From: Pogona vitticeps
Taxonomy: Eukaryota; Chordata; Lepidosauria; Squamata; Agamidae
Assembly: GCF_051106095.1 (NCBI RefSeq)
Contig: NC_135783.1
Span: forward strand, 312,810,322 to 312,874,321
Length of the DNA: 64,000 bases
Reading direction: 5' to 3'
The first letter of the stretch is position 1, and each line of letters opens with the position of its first letter. Of this stretch, positions 49,001 to 59,711 are shown piece after piece. A program made the position numbers and the translations under genes. The notes beneath the pieces were generated by a model. That model was not told the DNA's origin, did no database searches, and worked only from the letters and a program-made list of their open reading frames with translations.

Positions 49001-49694
49001 ACAACCACTTTTCGTGCCTCACAACATCACTTCGTCACCTTTGCTGGCTCCTCCTTTGGAGCACCAGCTTCCTCTCAGGCCATCTCTAGATGGATAGTCC
49101 AGACCATCCGTCTTCTCTATGATTTGGCAGAGACTCCTCTTCCAAAATCAGGGAGAGCTCACTCTAATAAAGTTGTAAAATCCTCAACGGCCTTTCTCCA
49201 TGGAGTGGACATTGTGAATGTCTGCCACGTGGAGACATGTGCCACTCCATCTATCTTTATCTCACACTACTGCCTGGATGTCCGGCCAAAGGCTCAGGCT
49301 GTGGTAGGTCAAGCTGCCATGGCTTCTGCACTTTCGTGACATCCCTCCTCCTGGTTAGTCAGCTTGCCAGTCACCCATTAGTGTGTATTCACAGAGGCCA
49401 TGAAGGAGAAAGAAGTTACTTACCTGTAACATTGGTTCGAGTGGTCCTTTGTGAATTCACACATCCTGTCCTCCTCCCCGCTGTCTGTCACATGTGCCAT
49501 GGCATGCTGGACAGAGGCGGTCAGTTTCTTAGGACTGAGGTACTGGATGCTAGGGGCAGAGTTATATAGCCAGGTGTAGGGGAGGTCCTGGCACCAAGTG
49601 CTTAAAGCTGTGAAAGTTTCTGAAACTGCTCTGCTCAAGCGCAGATTAACACAGAGGACTACTCGAGGAACCAGAGTTACAGGTAAGTAACTAC
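46088..49694 (+). mobile_element. DIRS-type tyrosine-recombinase retrotransposon (fossil), COCH intron 3
   Basis: This 3.6-kb element has inverted terminal repeats (46,146-46,278 against 49,516-49,650) instead of direct LTRs. It also has a short outer segment (46,109-46,136) that is repeated in inverted form inside the right end (49,384-49,410), the internal complementary region typical of DIRS elements. Between them lie gag-like sequence (about 46.3-47.1 kb), an RT/RNase H region (about 47.1-48.15 kb, with DNTTAVYYINKQGG and an FASRMN segment) and a tyrosine-recombinase region (about 48.6-49.34 kb, with SRWIVQTIRLLYDLAETP and ISHYCLDVRPKAQA). It is broken, with several interruptions, yet its ends are well kept, so it looks middle-aged. 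It is sense to COCH. Confidence 0.88.
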
Positions 49695-49974
49695 TCTTTT
49701 TCATTGAAAATTACTGCCATGTAACTGACTGTACAGTTGCAATTTTTTAAGTAAATGTTTAGGACTGAAGTGAAAATGCATTTAATGCTTGCTTTCTTGT
49801 TTGCTTCTGAAATACATATCTTGCAAGAATTAATACTATATAACGTTTAATGGTAGACATGAAAATTGTGCCCAAATGCTTTCTGCAAAATACTCATGTG
49901 TGGAGTTAGACACATCTTTAGTTATTCTGGTAAAAGCAACTATACATAGATTGAAAAATCTTATTTTGCTGCAG

Positions 49975-50108
49975 AGGTCTGATTGCCAGTTCAGGTGGGC
50001 CAGTAAGAGTGCAAATGTTACCAGGACGAGAGAACTATCCTGCAATATATGCTAATGGAGTCCAGTCTCAAGTGCTCTCTAGATGGTCATCATCATTCTC
50101 AGTATCCA
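49975..50108 (+). CDS. COCH: COCH coding exon 4: C-terminal half of LCCL domain
   Basis: The exon is 134 nt, acceptor TTTTGCTGCAG, donor A/GTAAGTG. It begins with the third base of R77 and reads [32 protein letters not shown] and [10 protein letters not shown], close to the human sequence of the same exon. It completes the LCCL fold at about residue 122. It lies 15.4 kb downstream of exon 3, behind the intron that holds the solo LTR, a hAT copy and the DIRS-type fossil. No ATG-started open frame covers it, so it is easily missed. Confidence 0.96.
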
Positions 50109-51342
50109 GTAAGTGAATGACAAAGTCTTACCAATTTAGTAAATGATGATGAAATTATCAGTACAGAATAAAAGTGAAGTTGATGTGTATTCCATTTTTT
50201 CTGGCTTTATTTCCTATTTGTCTTACTAGCAACATGCCAAACTATGCCTCTTCATATATTTGATGGAGAATTTCAGGCAAGCGTAGGAAAAAAATAAATC
50301 AAAGATTAGTTAAATAATGCACTACCAAGAAAAGGTTTGCCTTTTTAAAGTTGCATGAAGTGAACATGCATGCAAGAATATGTGCAACTGTCAAAACATT
50401 GGCTGTTGGATTATTTTTACTCAAAGGATGCCATGAGCAACAGCAATTACACATAGTCTAATTGCTGTTCAGAAGTACCAGTGTAGCTAACATTCTACTG
50501 CATAAGCCACAAGATGAGAGAGAGATCTTTATAAATATGTTTATGAAATGTTTGAGACACTGAATAACTAACTCGGTGGAAGATCATTCTATAGGTCAAA
50601 TTATATGCCATAGATAACCCTTAGGTAGAAACTGAAACCATTTAATATTCCAGAGACTGATTCAGATTTTTGTGACTGATCTGTAACATATAGTTTGGGT
50701 CTCTGTCTCAGTGCTTATATTCGTGTAGGGCACTTGTTCATTATAACACTGAAATGGAAGTACAAAGTGATGATTCACACGCGGTGCATCTCTTGAAAGT
50801 GTGGACAGGCAAAGAGAACTCTCTGTGTGTCTCTTTTTCTACGCATTAAACAAAGTCAGTAAAACATTTACCGATTTCTATAGTTAAATGATCTCTGCAC
50901 AGTATCAGGACACCCTCAGTGGCAAAAGAAGATATCATTTCTGGCTTAGAGAAGTCAGTTCTGAGTGAGCAAGGCAAATGAACCAGTTTTCATAACCACC
51001 TGAAAGTTACAGAACAGAATGGAGAGATGACTTTTCAAAACAAGTGTGTTTTTCCATCTTTTCCATCTTTTGTATAGGAAGTTGTAAATATTGGCAATGT
51101 ACTCATTTGGTTTTCTGCTCTCTGCAGTTTTCTGCACTTTTGAAATCATAATACTGTACTATGAAGTGAAAGGGGTAGGAAGTGAAGGAAAACAAGCCCT
51201 TCCAGAAAGTAGATCCAACACCTTCAAGTTTCAGTCTGTTTGCAACTTCTGTTACAAGATGAAAGTATACACATAGAATGTATTTTATCACAACATTTAT
51301 TGTAATGAAATAATGTTTCCCCTCCCCCCAATATGGTAATAG
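50109..51342. other. COCH intron 4
   Basis: No repeat or extra exon recognised in this 1.2-kb intron. Confidence 0.6.
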
Positions 51343-51405
51343 GTATCCAAAGTGGAGCACTTGAAGCAGCAGGGCGGCCAGTTTCAACAGCACGCCCATC
51401 CACGG
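51343..51405 (+). CDS. COCH: COCH coding exon 5: linker between LCCL and vWFA1
   Basis: The exon is 63 nt, acceptor GGTAATAG, donor G/GTGAGA. It encodes SIQSGALEAAGRPVSTARPS and a closing TG, which aligns with the low-complexity linker of human cochlin (VSTAHPPTG at its end). Linker sequence is poorly conserved, but position, length, both phases (1 in, 1 out) and the shared VSTA-P-TG ending make it convincing. In mammals the linker after LCCL is where aggrecanase can release the LCCL peptide (family knowledge). Confidence 0.9.
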
Positions 51406-51912
51406 GTGAGAAGGTTCTATCAATATATTTTTTTCTTGTTAGGAGTGTCTTAGAAATAAGCTGTCTCTATGTTTATTCTATTGTTTCTATATAATACATC
51501 ATCCACACTGTATCACATGTACAAAGAAGCACATAGGGAGCTCTGTGTGAAGAGAAGGATCCCACTAATTTTCAAGACCTGAAAGAATTGTTCAGGTCAT
51601 AATTTTATAATGTAGAAAAGTCTGGAAACGAGGGCCCTTCAGATGTGTGAAACTTCAGTTCCAATTGTACTATTTCCACTGCCATTATGACAACTAAGTT
51701 ATGAAGCTCACTTGATTATTTTTGGCATAGCATGGTTTACATATTCATTATGAGGATAAATGGGGAAAAAAAAAACATGTATGTCACCAAACCCCTAAAA
51801 GAAAGATGAGATGCAACCTAGCTCTCAGTAGTTCCAATTAGATTCACTTCATGCCACATTATTGTACAGCTTACTTAGCTGTAAATAATTAATTATGTTT
51901 TGTACTTTTTAG

Positions 51913-51957
51913 GTAAAAGACTTAAGAAACCTCTTGAGAAAAAAGCAGGGAACAAAG
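51913..51957 (+). CDS. COCH: COCH coding exon 6: basic linker
   Basis: The exon is 45 nt, acceptor TTTTTAG, donor G/GTAGGA. It encodes a short lysine-rich segment, KRLKKPLEKKAGNK, nearly the same as human KRLKKTPEKKTGNK. It joins the LCCL-side linker to the first vWFA domain and enters and leaves in phase 1. It is too short for an ORF search and is supported by homology and splice phase. Confidence 0.93.
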
Positions 51958-52048
51958 GTAGGAGACAGCGAAGGCCATGCTACATGAAACAAATCTCTTG
52001 TGTTAATTTGACTTTTAATTTAATGTTAACTGTCTTGTGTGTTCATAG

Positions 52049-52196
52049 ACTGTAAAGCAGATATTGCTTTTCTGATTGATGGAAGCTACAGTATTGGGCA
52101 GCGTAGATTTAATCTGCAGAAGAACTTTGTTGGGAAAATAGCAACGATGCTGGGCATTGGAACGGAAGGACCACATGTGGGAGTTGTACAAGCCAG
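52049..52196 (+). CDS. COCH: COCH coding exon 7: start of vWFA domain 1
   Basis: The exon is 148 nt, acceptor TGTTCATAG, donor AG/GTACCA. It encodes residues 158-206, starting [20 protein letters not shown] and continuing [20 protein letters not shown] and GPHVGVVQA. The metal-ion site DxSxS is present as D168, S170 and S172. Sequence identity to human is very high. The open frame runs on past the donor into intron, so the longer frame 52,039-52,323 overstates the exon. Confidence 0.97.
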
Positions 52197-52369
52197 GTAC
52201 CAGAAATACATCCTATTTGGTGCATCACTCTTTCTTGAGTGCTTTAAAGCAGGCATCATTCAATTAAGACCTTTTCTTAATCTACATATTTGCTGTCATT
52301 GTTCGGTTCACCTAAGTCAATAGGATAGTAGTAGCCATTTACTGTCATTAATCCTCCAAATTTGTTGGT

Positions 52370-53300
52370 CTGCATCATATTGTTTCAGCAGTCTGTTTGT
52401 CTTTAATATGCTGTCTTTCTCTCCATAGGGGACTCCAGGTTGCTCACAATCAATTAAAATGATTGTAGTAATCACACCATTAAAACACCATAAGAAACAA
52501 CAGTAAAAAATTAAACAAATAACAATATTTATTAAAACCACAATTAAAAACAATTTTAAAAACATGTATAAATATCTATATTAAATAGATGTACCATTAC
52601 TAAAAAAACATTTATTTCTTGAAAGCCTGCCTGTAAAGGAAAGTCTTTGCCTGATAATGAGGCAAAGAGAGAATGAGGACAACCTGGTTTCTCAAAGATG
52701 TGTATTCCAAAACTTGGGAGCAGCCACAGAGAAGGCTCTTATTTTTTCACCAAGTGATCCTGTGAGAACAGTGGGACTGAAAGAAGGTCTTGTCGTGGAG
52801 ATCTTAAAAGTCAAGGAAACTCCTTTGAGGTGATACAGTTCTTCAGATAGTCTGGACCCTAGCTTTATAAGGGTTTCTTAGGTCATAACCAATGCTTCAG
52901 TTTCCTCCTGGAAACAGATTGGCAGCCAGTAAAGCCATTGTAATAAGGGAGTTACATGATCTCTGTAACCAACACTGCAGTAATCTGGCTGCAGCATTTT
53001 GAACCAACTGGTTTCAGAAAGTCAAGCCCATGTAGTGCACACTGCAGTAATCCAGATGAACAATAACTAAGGTGTGTGTCATGGTGGCCAGATCAGACAT
53101 CCTCAGGAATAGTTGCAGCTTGTACACCAGCTATAATTGTGTTAATGCACTTCTGGCCACCACTGAAATCTGTGCATCCAGGGTCAGGGCTGAACCAGGA
53201 GCAAATCCAAACTTGACTGTTCAGGCAGACTGTCAATCCATACACTACAGGCTGAATCCTGTAGGTTATCATGTGGCTTGCAATCACAAATAGATCTGAT
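52370..53300 (-). mobile_element. L2-like LINE 3' region, COCH intron 7
   Basis: It starts with the reversed tail (GCTGTCTTTCTCTCCATAGG, GACTCCAGGTTGCTCACAAT) and continues CTTGGGAGCAGCCACAGAGA, GATTGGCAGCCAGTAAAGCC, GTAATCTGGCTGCAGCATTT. These are typical L2-group 3' region words. The BovB derivative follows it at 53,325. Confidence 0.75.
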
Positions 53301-53324
53301 GTTCATGTTTATATCCTAACATTA

Positions 53325-53905
53325 TTTTGCCCCTTCATGGATTGCTGCCTCATTGTGGCAAAGGCACCTGAGTAATTCAGAGAAGCTATGGGCTATGCTA
53401 TGCAGGGATACCCAAGACAGACAGGTCATATTGGAGAGTTCTGACTGAATGCGATCCACCTGGAGCAGGAACTGGCAAGCCACTCCAGTATCTTTGCCAA
53501 GAAAACCCCATGAACAGAAATAAAAGGCTAAAAGATATGACACTGGAAGTTGAGCCCCTCAGGTCGGAAGGCCTCCAACATGCTACTGAGGAAGAGTGGA
53601 GGACAACTACAAGTAGCTCCAGAGCTAATGAAGTGGTTGGACCAAAGCTGAAAGGACGCTCAGGTGTGGACATGCCTGGAGGTGAAAGAAAAGTCTGATG
53701 CTGCAAAGAAAAATACTGCATAGGAACCTGGAATGTAAGATCTATGAACCTTGGTAACATCAGAGGACGAGATGGTTGGACAGTGTCATCGAAGCTACCA
53801 ATATGAATTTGACCCAACTCCAGGAAACAGTGAAAGACAGGGGGGCCTGGCATGCTCTAGTCCATGGGATCACGAAGAATCAGACATGACTTAACGACTA
53901 AACAA
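53325..53905 (+). mobile_element. Internally deleted BovB: 5' end joined to 3' end
   Basis: The left 430 bp run from GGATTGCTGCCTCATTGTGG to GTAAGATCTATGAACCTTGG, the last part being the same as BovB 60,478-60,528. At about 53,755 the sequence jumps to CAGAGGACGAGATGGTTGGA, matching BovB from about 63,640, and runs to the 3' tail ACTTAACGACTAAACAAC. The whole endonuclease and RT are missing. It is the only copy in the window that shows the BovB 5' untranslated region. Confidence 0.85.
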
Positions 53906-54960
53906 CAACAAACATTATTTTATTAGAGCAAACAGGCTGGAGACTTCAGCGTGGAGAATGTACTGTTGGGCTATTTGTAAGGGCCTGAGCCAGAGAATAA
54001 TAATCATGTGAGAAAGGAAAGGTCAGTGTAGTTTGTTGACGTCATATTCCTCATCACTTCATAGCCTACCTGGTCTTCCTTAAGCTTTTTGCAATGCTGC
54101 TAATGTGCTTCCTAACTTTTTTCCCATTTTTTTAAAATGTATCTTGAAACCTTAAGTTTTTACAAGGCCAAAATCTGCAAAACAAACAAGCAAACACCAT
54201 GTTTTGGCCTTGTAAACAGAGGGTATAGAAAATTGTGGTTTATATTGCATTATTCTCTTCTCTTTTCTTCTTACAATTCAGGAACCCACTTTAGCTAGAT
54301 GTTGTAGATATATAGTGTACACAAGTGGACAGTGCCTTTTTTCAATGACCTCATTGCTTAGTCATACTCTCTTCCACAATAGCATCCACCTTTCCACAAT
54401 AGTCAATAAGCATTTCATGACCACAGAGTATGCTGAACCCTTGATGGAGTTTTTTAGGACTATTACTATCCCATTCCTTTTCTTCTCAAATAATTTCTAT
54501 GAGCTTGTTGGTACAGTCCCATGTGTGTTGTTGATGCTCTTTCAGCTGCATAAACATTCATGCTCAACTTTGTAAATACGTAGAATGAATTAAGGATAGC
54601 TAGCCAGCACCATGACATAGTGAAACATGGTTGTTTCAGTTATGTGATTATCATGAACATTGAAGGGTTATATTTCCTTCTAATATATTATTCAATATAA
54701 TGGACACTCTGAAAGGCTTGGAGTAAATTTCAGCATATAAAGCTCTGTTATGCCTTTGTGTAACTTCATTATATCCTATATTTCTCCCAAATCATGAGCC
54801 CAGAAAGCTCACAAAATGCTGGCATGGAGGGAATGATGGATAAATAAAGCAGAATATTTAAAATGCTTTGAAACTTATAATAATAATGAAAGACCATTAA
54901 ACTTAAGAGCAGAAATAAAAAATAATAATTTAAAAGAAGTAGTGCAGTACCCTGTTTAAC
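53906..54960. other. COCH intron 7, unassigned stretch
   Basis: No exon or repeat recognised. Confidence 0.5.
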
Positions 54961-55345
54961 ATTCTGTCTGCAACCCAGTCAGCAGGCAAAAGCCTGACTG
55001 AAGAGAAAGATCTTTGCTGATGGAAGAACAAGAGGGAGGGGGGCAGCCTAGCCACCAGTGGAAAAACATTCCAAAGCCTGGGAGCATCCCATGGGGAAGG
55101 CTGTCTATGAAGTTCTTATTATGCATTTTAAAGCATTTTAAATATTCTACTTTATTTATCTTGTGAGGGCAAGAGTATTGAGAGAAGAGCTTCCCCTGAA
55201 GACCTCAAAACCTGGAGAGCCTCATATGGTCCTTCAAATAACCTAGACCTAAGCCATGAAAGGCTTTATAGGTCACAATCAGTACCATTGTAGTGGCCCA
55301 GAAATGGCTCAGCAGTCAATGTAATTGAAATAACAGGGGACCTAT
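54960..55345 (-). mobile_element. L2-like LINE 3' region fragment
   Basis: CATTCCAAAGCCTGGGAGCA, GGGAAGGCTGTC and CATGAAAGGCTTTATAGGTC match the same L2 3' region as 52.4-53.3 kb. Confidence 0.7.
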
Positions 55346-55349
55346 ATGT

Positions 55350-55665
55350 TCTATAAAGAAGTGCTGAAGCGCATAAAACCGCACATGTCACTGGAAGGCA
55401 AAATAACAAAACTTAGACTTAGTTATTTCGGCCATCTCATGTGATCAACATCATTGGAGAAAGATGTTATGTTCAGAATGGTCAGTGATAAAAGATGACG
55501 AGGATGCCAAAGAACATGTTGGTTGGATGTAATCAAAGCAGACATCTAGCCAAAATATAAAGAAGCTCAAAGAAGCTGTACAAGATTGGAAATAATCTTA
55601 ATAAGATTGGAAATAATCATGAAATTGCCAAGGGTCAGATATGGCTGAATGGATAATTTGATTTA
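55350..55665 (+). mobile_element. RTE-type LINE 3' fragment
   Basis: It reads LKRIKPHMSLEGKITKLRLS, YFGHLM, TSLEKDVMFRMVSDKR and WLDVIKAD with stops. It is the C-terminal tail of an RTE-like LINE, diverged from both the BovB and the 300-960 types. Confidence 0.7.
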
Positions 55666-55669
55666 ATAT

Positions 55670-57260
55670 GTTCTGTATTCCATATAATGGTTCTGAATAA
55701 GTCCAATGTGAATAAGCAGATTTTTTTTCAACAGACAGAGGTCATAGAATCTGCCTTATACCAGGTCAGTCTATTTTGACTTTAATAATAATCATGCACC
55801 ATCAAGTCAATTCTGACTTACCATGATACCTTTTTCTCTCAGGATTTTCTTGGCAGAGAATACTCAGAAGAGGTTTATCATTCCCTTCTTCTGGGGACAC
55901 CTTGGGACTTTGCAGCTTGCCCAAGGCTTTCTCTCTGCAGGCACAGTGGGGAAATCTAACTTTCAACCTCTAACTCGCTGAGTTGTACCTACTGTTTAAT
56001 CTCTCTTTTGCTAGAGAAGCCTGAACCTGTCTGTATGCAGAGCATGTGCTCAGCGATTGAGCTGTGGTCTCCTTCCCAGTTTGAAAACCATACACCTATT
56101 TAGCCTGCATAATTAACTTGTAAACCGCCTAGAGTGCTTGAAGCGCTATGGGGCGGTATATAAGCAGCATGTTTTGCTTTGCTTTTTATTGAGCGTTTTT
56201 CATTCAGATCCCAACATCTGGTCTTGTGTGAAGGGCAAATCTCCAGCACTGTAACTTCTCTGGCAGTTATTTCTGGGCTAAAGGAAGAGTAAAAGCCTAT
56301 AAATCTTTTTTCCCCTTCTCTAAAAGTTGAACCATATGTGAGATTCCAAAGTAGAGGTTTTTTCCCTGCCACTTTCCTCAACATTTTTATTAAATTATGA
56401 ACTCTACTATATTCAGTACTTGTCAACAGAACAATGTTGGTTACAGTGTAAACGAAAAGAAAGAATAAGCACATCATGACCATGAGTTATCACATAAGCA
56501 TTTCAGCCACAAAAGGATTGTTCCAATTATATTTGTTGACTGCACTAGCACCATTAGTGTTTCATCCAAGGGTATTAGTGTCATCTGGTCTCCAAAGTTC
56601 TTCAGAAAACTCTTGCAGTGCCAAGAAAATCTTTTGTTTTGAAAGGCTGACCATGATGGAAAAACACTTAAAAGAGATTAAGGCAGGGCTGGACTTAAAC
56701 TGAAAATAGCACTCCTAGATTTAGTTGAGTCGTGTCCTTTGTTATACAGCCAATAATACAGTCATTCTACTTCTGGTAGTGCAGGTGGAGGGGGGGGGAG
56801 TAAGAGATCACAACAGGTGTTGGGAAACAGTTTATTCCAGTGAGCCCAATGCATTTTGAGTGGAATTATTTCTTTGGTGCATCCATGACAGACATACTAA
56901 CAAACAGAAATTCATAATAAGGAACTTAAAAATACATCCTGTGAAAATAACTTTGCATTATATTTCATAGTCACGTTTATATGAGATGGCTGCTTTTATA
57001 ACTGCATGGAAAAGAGCACATTTGGCTGAGGGGCTAATAACGCATTGCGCAGAAATGCATGCACCAGAATTCAAACACCCCTTTTTTAAAAAATGAAACA
57101 GAAAAAAGAAAATATAACTGCTTCGAAGGAGCAGGTTGCTTGATTACTGAGAATTTGAAGTGGAGATGCTGAGTGTGTGTGCATGTAATGTGTGTGTGTG
57201 TGTGAGAGAGAGACAGACAGACAGATAGAAAAATTTTGTTTATGTCTGTCAATTCTGCAC
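55670..57260. other. COCH intron 7, mostly unassigned, with an L2 tail scrap
   Basis: At 56,100-56,170 TTGTAAACCGCCTAGAGTGC and GGGGCGGTATATAAGCAG form an L2-type tail. A GT/GA run lies at 57,175-57,225. The rest is not assigned. Confidence 0.55.
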
Positions 57261-57261
57261 T

Positions 57262-57590
57262 CCCAATTAGTATGTCAGTTGTCACTTCCATGTGGGATGT
57301 GGTGGCACCGTCATAAGATCGAATCCATGCAATAGAGTGAGCTCCCGTCGCTTGTCCCAGCTCCTGCCAACCTAGCAGTTTGAAAGCATGTAAAAATGCA
57401 AGTAGATAAGTAGGTACCATCATAGTGGGAACATAACAGCAGTCCGTGTCTAGTTGCGCTGGCCACATGATCACAGCAACTGTCTATGGACAAACACTGG
57501 CTCTATGGCTTGGAGAGGGAGATGAGCACTGCACCCTAGAGTTGGACACAATTGGACTAAATGTCAAGGGGAACCTTTACCTTTACCTGT
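57262..57590 (-). repeat. Dispersed repeat of the GTAAAGGTTCCCCTTGACA type, copy 2
   Basis: The reverse complement of this stretch matches 39,256-39,546: CCCAGCTCCTGCCAACCTAG, CTGGCCACATGATCACAGC and CAAGGGGAACCTTTACC. It lies in COCH intron 7. Open frames over it are shadows. Confidence 0.75.
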
Positions 57591-57752
57591 CACTTCCATG
57601 GCATTCTTACCACTTGTTTGCAAAAGGAGACAACATAAACTGATGGTAAAATAGATTTTTAAAAGACTAATAGATTAAATTGTGTCACTGAAATGGCATA
57701 AATTTTAGAATTGCTTATTATAGCACAAATTTGTTCTGTTGTTGCTTTGTAG

Positions 57753-57856
57753 TGAGCATCCAAAAATTGAATTTTACCTGAAAAACTTCACTGCATCAAA
57801 AGATGTTTTATTTGCCATAAAAGAGATAGGTTTCAGAGGAGGCAATGCCAACACAG
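57753..57856 (+). CDS. COCH: COCH coding exon 8: middle of vWFA domain 1
   Basis: The exon is 104 nt, acceptor TGCTTTGTAG, donor G/GTAAGC. It encodes [20 protein letters not shown] and [16 protein letters not shown], almost the same as human cochlin. It begins with the third base of the split serine and ends in phase 1. It sits 5.6 kb from exon 7 across an intron loaded with LINE pieces. Confidence 0.97.
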
Positions 57857-58004
57857 GTAAGCACAAGATCAGGCATGCAGAAGATAAGAACAGATTTTAG
57901 AATACAATTGGGCAAAGTCCAGCATGAAGTCCAGCATCTGCTCCTATGCTCCTCACCTTTCTTTTTCTTCCCATGGCAGTCTGGCTACTAAACATGCTCT
58001 AGAG

Positions 58005-58316
58005 TAGGGGTCCCCAATCCCCGGTCCATGGCCCGGTGTTAGTCCATGGCCTGGGCCACACCAGGCCGCCGAGACAGATCTCCCACCCACCCCTGCATGC
58101 ACACACACACACCCAGCCCCTTCACGCATGCGCCCAAGTGCGTGCCCCAACCCCTTTGCGCATGTGTGTAAGTGCCTTCAAGCACATCCCACCCTTTGTG
58201 CATGAGTTTGCACAGGCCCACGCAAGGGCCCCACTCCTTTGCACATGCGTGCGAACATGGGGGTTGCCCTGCCTTCCCCAATCTGTCCGCAGTGTTAAAA
58301 ACTTTGGGGACCACTG
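58005..58316. mobile_element. hAT-like non-autonomous element, COCH intron 8
   Basis: The element is 312 bp with ends TAGGGGTCCCCAA and TTGGGGACCACTG and a perfect 8-bp duplication CTCTAGAG (57,997-58,004; 58,317-58,324). The GGTCCATGGCCCGGT words are typical of a Charlie-like family known from vertebrates. The GCGCATGC-type alternation in the middle gives chance open frames on both strands. Confidence 0.9.
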
Positions 58317-58324
58317 CTCTAGAG

Positions 58325-58999
58325 GGTGTCTCTGTAAAGGGAAAGGGAATAAACCCCTCTCTTAGTCATTCCATTGGTGGAAGAATTTAATGGGACACAG
58401 GCCTTGATACCCAGCACTGAAGTGGTTGACAACCTAGACTTCATCTCTAAAAATGAAGGGTTTTATATAATTTGCTCTACTGTTGAAATGAATTATCAGA
58501 AATGAATTATCACTGATCAAAATTCTTCAGTGCAGAAAACCAGTAGCATAATTGCAGAAGGTCACCTCTATATGGGAATGGCCTTCATTTAGGAAAACAC
58601 TCAAAGACAGTGGCATCATGACTGTCAGTGCTGTGGTTTAAATCCATGGACCCAATACCCAGCTATGTGCATGAGCCTTGCAGAAAGCTAAACAATAGAA
58701 TTTCAAATAAGAGAAGAAACACAAGTTTTTAGATGCAACTATACTTGTAACACCATTATTACCACCCTGCTGCTTGAAATGGTTGACTAATCTATGCAGT
58801 ACAGGTAGGAATATCCCAATAGTTCTTGATACAAGCACTGTTTTGCATCATACAGAACCATTCATTTTTCTATTAATTAGGATTAATTTGCTAATCTGTG
58901 ACATATTTAGATGTAGATGTCGAACTAGACCAAGCTGTGCTTTCAGTAGATATAATATGATAATAATAACAAGATGATTTCCACTTCTCTCCATATCAG
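58325..58999. other. COCH intron 8, right part
   Basis: No repeat or exon recognised before the exon 9 acceptor. Confidence 0.55.
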
Positions 59000-59226
59000 G
59001 AAAAGCCTTGAAGCACACATCCCAGAGGTTCTTCTCTGCAGAACATGGCGTACGGAAAGGCATTCCTAAAATCATTGTAGTTTTAATAGATGGATGGCCG
59101 TCAGATGATATAGAAGAAGCTGGCATAGTGGCTCGAGAATTTGGTATTAATGTATTCATTGTGTCTGTTGCAAAACCTACAACTGAGGAACTCGGAATGG
59201 TTCAAGATGTTGGGTTCATTGAGAAG
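59000..59226 (+). CDS. COCH: COCH coding exon 9: end of vWFA domain 1
   Basis: The exon is 227 nt, acceptor CCATATCAG, donor AAG/GTGAGA. It encodes residues 242-317, including [59 protein letters not shown] and [13 protein letters not shown]. The central strand with IDGWPSDD and the end of the first Rossmann-like A domain are visible. It ends in phase 0 and fits exon 10 directly. Confidence 0.97.
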
Positions 59227-59711
59227 GTGAGAAGGGAATTTTAAAAAAAATTCTATTTTTTAAGGGGTTTAATTTTGTATCAAACTAAATTTCCAAATTG
59301 AGAAATCAGCACACTGCAAACGTAGTTGTGGCCAAGATAACATTTTAAAAAAGGAATGTCTACTAAATGTTAGCAAAAGTTAAATCACAATACGATGTTG
59401 GCATGCAGTGGGATTTTTCACTATTTATCACAAATCATGCCATGATGAATAGTTAGTGCCTTGATTAACATTTGACTCAGCACTCACCATGATAATAGTT
59501 AAGCTATCCAAAGGTAATAATTTTTCTAAGAGTTAAATCGTACATTTTTGAATTATAGGAAAATGTGTACTTTGCATAATACTGTGCCCCATGAAATGAG
59601 CCCCTGCTGTTACCACCATCACTCATCCACACGCAAAGTGGTTAGATAAAATCTATTTCCTCAGCAGAGGTATGATCATCCATGCATTTTCTGTTTTTCT
59701 TTTCAATACAG
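59227..59711. other. COCH intron 9
   Basis: 485-bp intron, unique-looking, no repeat recognised. Confidence 0.65.

Noticed and set aside
57953-58390. Cysteine- and histidine-containing frames on both strands near 58 kb
   Set aside because: They come from GCATGC-type alternation in the hAT element, without any finger spacing.
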